Source: Penium margaritaceum
Taxonomy: Eukaryota > Streptophyta > Zygnematophyceae > Desmidiales > Peniaceae
Length of the DNA stretch: 28,709 nucleotides
Reading direction: 5' to 3'
Assembly: GCA_023375785.1 (NCBI GenBank)
Contig: SZWC01003576.1
Location: 128,507-157,215, forward strand
Below are positions 23,681 through 28,709 of this stretch, one piece after another. Position numbers and translations under genes: made by a program. Positions within the stretch are counted from its first letter, which is position 1; each line of letters begins with the position of its first letter. The notes below the pieces were generated by a model, which was not told where the DNA came from, made no database searches, and saw nothing but the letters and a program-made list of their open reading frames with translations.

Positions 23681-25202
23681 CACTAGTGTACTCTTGTGAG
23701 AGAGTTTCCCGGATGTCGCGAGACGTACAATAGTGTACGCTTCGCAAATTCCACCACATACACTCACTCCTACACTCACCATATACAATTGGGGGGGGAT
23801 TGATCAAGCGATGTCAATGGATCTGTCTCCTCCCCCCCCCAATACCGAAAAGTGTATGAGGCGGTGATGTGGGGGGGGGGTACGACAAAATTCCACTAAT
23901 GAACTCTTGTGAGAGAGTTTCCCTGAAGTCACGAGACGTACATTAGTGTACGTCTTAAGACTTCCACCACATACACTCACTCATACACTCACCATATACA
24001 ATCCAGGGAGGATGGACCAAGGGATGTTGATGGATCACTCTTCGCCCCCCTTCCCCCTCAGTATGGGAAAGTGGATGAGGCGAGTGTGTAAGGTAGTGTA
24101 TCTACGGGGGTACAAACAAAATACACTAATGAACTCTTGTGAGAGAGTTTCCCGGAAGTCATGAGACGTACACTAGTGTACGTTTTGCCAGTTCCACCAC
24201 ATACAATCTCTCATACACACCATATACAATCTTGGAGGGGGGGATAGAGCGAGAAATGTCGACGGACCAATCCAGGGGGGGGGGGAAGAGGGGATGGACC
24301 GAGTGATGTCGGTGAATCAATCTCCCCTTCCTCCCAATACGGGAAAGTGTATGAGGCAAGTGTATGAGGCCGTGTATCGTGGGGGTACAAAAAAATACAC
24401 CAATTAAATCTTGTGAGAGCGTTTCCAAGAAGTCTCGAGACCGACACTAGTGTATGTTTCACAAATTCCACCACATACACTCCCTCATACACTCTTCATA
24501 TACAATCCGGGGGGGGGGATGGATCGGGCGATGTCGACGGATCAGTCTCCCCCCTCCTCCCCCCCCGCAAATACGAGAAAGTGTATGAGGCGGTGTATGT
24601 TGGGGGGTACGAAACAAACACACTAATGAACTCTTGTGGGAGAGTTTCTCGGAAATTAGGAGATATACACTAGTGTATGTCTTGCGACTTCCACCATATA
24701 CAAACACTCATACACTCACCATATACAATTTGGGGGTAAGGATGGACTGAGCGATGTTAATGCATCAGTCTCCCCCCCCAATATGGGAAAGTGTGTGAGA
24801 CGAGTATATGAGGCGGTGTATGTGGGGGGCTACAAACAAAATACACTAATGAAATCTTGTGAGAGAGTTTCCCGAAAGTCGTAAGACGTACACTAGTGTA
24901 CATATCGCGACTTCCACCACATACACTCCCTCATACACTCACCATCCACAATCCGGAAGGGAAGGGGGATTTACTGAGCGATGTCGATGGATCAAACTCC
25001 ACCCCACCCCCCCCAATACGGGAAAGTGTATGAGGCGAGTGTATGAGGCGGTGTATTTGGGGGTGGGGTACGGGAAAAAAGGACTACTAAACTCTTGTGA
25101 GAGAGTTTTTCAGAAGTTACAAGACATACATGAGTGTACATCTCGCAAATTCCACCACATGCACTCCTACATACACTCTCCATATGCAATCGAGGGGGGG
25201 GG
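23681..25202. repeat. Tandem array of dyad-symmetric units (MITE/foldback-like)
   Basis: Seven copies of the anchor CTCTTGTGAGAGAG or variants start at 23691, 23904, 24134, 24408, 24631, 24854 and 25092, so units are 213-274 bp. Each unit junction is a palindrome centred on CACTAGTG; in the copy centred at 24174/24175, ACGTACACTAGTGTACGT is perfect. The symmetry extends outward with GAAGTC on one side and GACTTC on the other. After a further asymmetric 45 bp, the right part of one unit (GTGTATGAGGCGGTGTATG) is complementary to the left part of the next (CATACACTCCCTCATACAC). Unit centres hold long G and C runs around a conserved GATGTCGATGGATCA-like core. No coding capacity; frames give Pro/His/Thr strings. 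Confidence 0.88.
24166..24183. repeat. Perfect 18-bp palindrome at a unit junction
   Basis: ACGTACACTAGTGTACGT equals its own reverse complement. It is the clearest of seven junction palindromes; the others, centred near 23731, 23944, 24448, 24671, 24894 and 25132, carry one or more mismatches. Confidence 0.97.
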
Positions 25203-25773
25203 GATCATCCGATCGAGAAGACATCGGGAACATAAATGTGCAAGTATTTGCAAAATGGACGGGGTTGCATGTGTAGTTGTTATGTAAACAGATTCACGCA
25301 GAGTAGGTGTGTTTAGAAACTTTTTGTAGACCTAAAACAGTCGTAAATGCAAAAACTTTGTTAGAACCCTTGTAACCTTCTAAGAAACTACCATCTGACA
25401 TAGGTACCTACTCATCTAACAGTGTACATAAAGACCCTGATTAACCACACATATGAAATGCTATTTAGAGGTTTCACATGTTTGCCTTTGATCTTGGTCA
25501 TGTCTTCATTTTGGATTTGTTTTTTCAGGCAAGAGACAGCTTCTACATAAGTATGGGAGAGAAGGCCGTTCAATGCAATTTTTATCCATTATGTGTGTTA
25601 CAAACGACCACATTGTTCTTAAAACATTTCATGACTCATTTCATGGATTCTTCAAAAGAAAGTTCCCTATCATGTGCTAATGATGAGTCATTACACACCA
25701 AGCAATGGATTATTAATTTATATCAATTATCTTTCCTTTTATGTCCATAATATAACTGTTTCACCCTCCATTT
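25203..25773. other. Unique DNA, no gene supported
   Basis: One 90-codon plus frame (25478-25750) has no low complexity but also no recognisable motif, and nothing around it suggests expression. I do not call it a gene. Confidence 0.5.
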
Positions 25774-26097
25774 ATCTCTCTCCCTCTCTCTCTCTATCTC
25801 TCCCTCTCTCCCTTTATTTCTCTCTCTCTCTCTCTCTCTCTCTCACTTTGTAGCTGTCTGTCTCTCTCTCTCTCTCTTCCCTCTCTCAATATTTTTCTAT
25901 CTTTCTCTCTATCTATTTCTCTCTTTTCTCTTTCTTTGTTTCTATTTATCTCTCTATATCTTTCTCTCCCTCTCTCTTTCTCTCTATTTCTCTCTCTCTC
26001 TCTCTCTATATCTCTCTCTCTCCCTCTCTGTTTTCACTCCCCCTCTCTCTCTCTCTATCTCTCTCTCTCTCTCTCTCCTTCTGTCTCTCTCTCTCTG

Positions 26098-26138
<41 letters not shown>

Positions 26139-26168
26139 CTCTTTCTTTCTCTCTCTCTTTCTCTCTAT
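25774..26168. repeat. Long imperfect (CT)n polypyrimidine tract
   Basis: Nearly 400 bp of almost pure pyrimidine on the plus strand: CT units broken by CCCT, TTT, CTAT and CTGT variants. The complementary strand is polypurine. Mirror symmetry in such tracts can support triplex (H-DNA) formation. Frames here give only Ser-Leu strings. Confidence 0.95.
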
Positions 26169-26458
26169 CATCCGCTACTTATTTCCCAAAACATGTGTCT
26201 ATGCATGATTTGGTTCCGCGTGTATCTTTCACGGTAATTTACTCTTTTTGGATGTGGTAATTATCTGTAATGTTTTCATTTTCATGTGTGGTTACCTGTA
26301 TCATAACCTCCACCTAATGATGTCTTTCATTATTTTGGTTTTTTGCCATCATGTGTACTAGATTTCTATGACTTGATATTAATGTAATGAAACATGGATA
26401 TTTCTATTTTTTTTCTTGTCATGGAATTTATAACCTGAATTTTAACTTTTTTAGATGT
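26169..26458. other. AT-rich spacer, nothing seen
   Basis: Short unique AT-rich stretch between two microsatellites, without open frames or repeats of note. Confidence 0.6.
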
Positions 26459-26563
26459 TTGTGTGTGTGTGTGTGTGTGTATTCATGTGTGTGTGTTTGT
26501 GTATATTTTTCTATGTGTGTGTGTATGTGTGTGTGTGTTTGTATGTGTGTGTGTGTGTGTGTC
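26459..26563. repeat. Interrupted (GT)n microsatellite
   Basis: GT repeats with TTTGT, GTAT and ATTC interruptions. Alternating purine-pyrimidine sequence with Z-DNA potential. Confidence 0.95.
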
Positions 26564-28134
26564 TTTGTGGGATGATTGTATAGAGTATGATAAGGGAGAT
26601 AAAGCGAAGTAAAAGCTGTAGCTTTTCAAGTGTGAAGACATGGTTTACAATGAAATGTGTATGAAAATCTTCATAAATGTTGATCAAGCATGATGCACCA
26701 AATAACATAAGATTTTTCTAGGATTACCTGAATATGATCAATGAATCACATGTGGTTCATTGGTTGTTGGGTCATCCAAACCACGACATCCTCAACCATT
26801 TGATGGAAGTAATTTACTACTTTGTTTCATAGATGTTGCCAATATTTAGAATTTTTTTTTGCAACAAGACGAAGCACATCATGTTTCAAGGTCTCATGTG
26901 CATCAGAAACATGTGTTCTTTTATGGATGTCATGAGTAAAAAAATGAAGAAAATCACATTGTAGAATAGTTTGCATCACAAAACATTCCAATGTACTCTA
27001 GACAATTTACATCCACAAGAATTGAAAAATTAAACCCGCCTCATTGTCATCTTTTAATGATATTCATTATTGATCTGATTGAAATTCACACAAGCATTGA
27101 AAAATTTAGAGTAATCTTTACTAGCCAACTTCAGTTTGTAATGCACCTTTGTTTCATTTCAACAACTTTCTTGGGAGAAAATCGTTTTTGATCTTGATGA
27201 GGGGAAGCAATCAAAACATCAATCTAAATGCTACAAGGTGTATGAAAAACGTATTTAGGGTGCAGGCAATTATCATATTTGTCTGTTAAAGTGGGGTTAT
27301 TGAAAGGATTGAGAGTGGTTTACCATGGTTTAAGTCTGATTATGGTTGCTTTGCCTGTGCTTTAACTGAGATAGTCAAACCTTTCATTTTGATAGATACG
27401 TGTCATTACTCTAGCCTTAACTTGTCTTACTTGTACTGATTTCTTATCGTTTGGGCCCTCAAAACATAGTAGCATTTGATTTTTGTTGCTTAGACATATG
27501 GAAAATATAATGGTGACTCTAAGGTAAATGAGTGCAGGTAGAGTGCCTTGGGAGCTCGTATAAATGCAAGTTTCTAATAAATGATAGCAAATATGAGATG
27601 CCATTGGGTAGCCTTGTCATTGGCAAAGTAAAACTTTACAATATCAAAGTTTTGAAACCTGGTGGAAAGGGCAAGTCCTTATTTTAACATGGTTCCTTTA
27701 TTTTTGCAATCTTTGATACAATGAATTAATAATGAAGGTACAAGTGTATTCTTCATATCTCTTGCTTTTGCTTGAAACCGACCTCCCATGTTTAAGATTC
27801 TTTCTCATGATCTGAATTGGACATCTGGCTTAAATGTCTTGCCTCATTTAATGTGTTGTATCACAGGCCGAATTCAAATGGTTGACCTTTTCATTTGTGT
27901 CTAATTGGTTGTATAGTGTTACAAAGGCTTATCAAGTTTTGCATAGGTATGCATTGAGTAAGTGGATGACTTCCATTACAAGCATAGGCTTAGCCTTGTG
28001 GGATCGTCGAAGTGAAATGCTACATGTTTCTTTAATGAAATCCTAGGTGGATGGGGAAGTCTTGGATGTTAAATGAGATGTATAGATTTTCTTGAGATTT
28101 TAAAATTTCAGAATAATATGTTCCTGAATTTATT
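26564..28134. other. AT-rich DNA with at most transposon scraps
   Basis: Apart from the weak copia-like scrap at 26722-26832, frames are short and interrupted on both strands. No RNA gene or tandem repeat was noticed. The region ends abruptly at the GC-rich sequence starting at 28135. Confidence 0.55.
26722..26832 (+). pseudogene. Possible copia pre-integrase scrap
   Basis: A plus-strand frame reads VVHWLLGHPNHDILNHLME, which resembles the LWHxRLGHPNxxxLxxL block of the copia pre-integrase domain, then ends at a stop. Nothing recognisable as the integrase core follows. If real, it is an isolated remnant of another copia insertion, opposite in strand to the main one. The resemblance is short and could be chance. 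Confidence 0.3.
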
Positions 28135-28709
28135 TGTAACGGGCCGTGTCTCCAGCTCCTGCTCTGAAGTCGTCGTCGGAGTTCGCAGAATGGCGTTCTC
28201 AGTCCGCGTCAGGGGTTTACCCCCTTCGCGAGACTGAGGGGCAATCGTCATCAATGACCCTGAGCAGGGAGACTCGAATATTTCGAGTCTCCGGAGGCCC
28301 ATTTCCGTTTTTAGCCAAACCCCTGGTTTTGGGACCCAAACCGGGGGTTTTTACCTCGAACTCGTGTGTTCGCACGAGTTATTCCGTTTGTTTTTACGTC
28401 GAAGTTCGTCGTAAACGAACTTCGAGTTTTGTTTTGTCGTTCTGGCGCGAAATCGTCGCGTGCGAGGCACGCTGGCGATTTCGCGCCAGTCATTTTGTCC
28501 TCACCCTCGCTCCCCTATCCCCTCGTCCTCTCTTGCTCGTTTGCAAGGAGGGCGAGGGGGGACGAGGGCACGAGGCCACGAGGCCTCGCCCTCGAGGCCC
28601 TCGTGGCCTCTTGGCCGCCGATCGAGCCACCAGCTCGATCGGCGGCCGATGGCTCGCCGGCGGGTGGCCGGCCGGCCACTTGACCGGCCGCCGGCCACCC
28701 AGCCGGTCG
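28135..28709. mobile_element. GC-rich, LTR-like terminus, cut by window end
   Basis: AT-rich flank gives way at 28135 to TGTAACGGGCCGTG and GC-rich sequence through to the window edge. TG followed by a GC-rich start is how LTRs begin, and TGTAACG-type starts are common in plant gypsy LTRs, so this is most simply the left LTR of an element extending to the right. No coding domain is visible; the frames across it (minus 28302-28108, plus 28366-28683) are not recognisable. A DNA transposon or foldback end is an alternative. The proposal rests on composition, the TG start and the unusual stem-loops. Confidence 0.4.
28198..28706. repeat. Train of about ten consecutive stem-loops
   Basis: Stems, outer edges given: 28198-28238 (imperfect), 28268-28292 (11-bp arms, perfect), 28317-28350 (one mismatch, one bulge), 28359-28380 (8 bp), 28399-28425 (11 bp), 28442-28489 (14 bp plus an inner 6 bp), 28520-28568 (9 bp plus inner pairing), 28572-28610 (12 bp plus inner 5), 28613-28647 (15 bp, loop CACCA) and 28657-28706 (about 20 bp with bulges). 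Arm sequences differ from stem to stem, so this is not one repeat copied. Spacers are 2-30 bases, several T-rich. Confidence 0.9.

Noticed and set aside
23681..25202. CRISPR-like array
   Set aside because: Units are over 200 bp, have no short conserved repeat alternating with unique spacers, and no cas-like genes are near. Context is eukaryotic.
24159..25287. Open frames of 80-142 codons with His/Thr/Pro repeats on both strands
   Set aside because: They are translations of the dyad-symmetric satellite. The matching peptides on opposite strands result from the inverted repeats.
25936..26208. 90-codon Ser/Leu frame resembling a membrane protein
   Set aside because: Low-complexity translation of the polypyrimidine tract.
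28366..28683. 105-codon frame in the hairpin region
   Set aside because: GC-rich sequence leaves frames open on both strands. The product is Arg/Ala/Pro-rich and unrecognisable, and the inverted-repeat structure explains the sequence better.

Overview
The window reads as intergenic, repeat-dominated DNA of a large eukaryotic genome, most likely a land plant or streptophyte alga. The basis is a plant-type Ty1/copia retrotransposon with an initiator-methionine-tRNA primer site, long dinucleotide microsatellites, AT-rich unique DNA with no long reading frames, and a scaffold gap. The species cannot be fixed from the sequence. I see no convincing intact host gene, tRNA, rRNA or CRISPR array. The many short open frames lie in low-complexity DNA or in decayed transposons.

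Layout: 1-1500 is a GC-rich island with a GTGC microsatellite, a 32-bp minisatellite and C- and G-tracts. 1501-5457 is AT-rich and featureless. 5458-14331 is one decayed Ty1/copia element on the minus strand. Read right to left it has a truncated 5' LTR, tRNA primer site, gag with a glutamine-rich N-terminus and a CCHC knuckle, protease, integrase, reverse transcriptase (YVDD kept), RNase H, about 2 kb of extra unrecognised sequence, a polypurine tract and a full 3' LTR with a TATA box. Inside its gag, 226 bp is repeated exactly on both sides of a 219-N gap, which looks like an assembly artefact. 15582-15773 is a CT/CA microsatellite.

17141-22250 looks like a second, much older LTR element: two diverged direct repeats about 4.48 kb apart, with no recognisable polymerase. 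Between them lies an array of 63-bp (21-codon) repeats and two small unrecognised reading frames. 23681-25202 is a tandem array of dyad-symmetric units of about 213-274 bp. Their ends join as palindromes centred on CACTAGTG, like head-to-tail MITE or foldback copies. Microsatellites follow at 25774-26168 (pyrimidine tract) and 26459-26563 (GT).

At 28135 composition changes abruptly from AT-rich to GC-rich at an LTR-like TGTAACGGGCCG start. From 28198 to the window end about ten different stem-loops follow one another almost without spacing. This hairpin train and the dyad array are the most unusual structures seen here. Nothing suggests that the elements act together; the window is a layered record of transposon insertion, decay and satellite growth.
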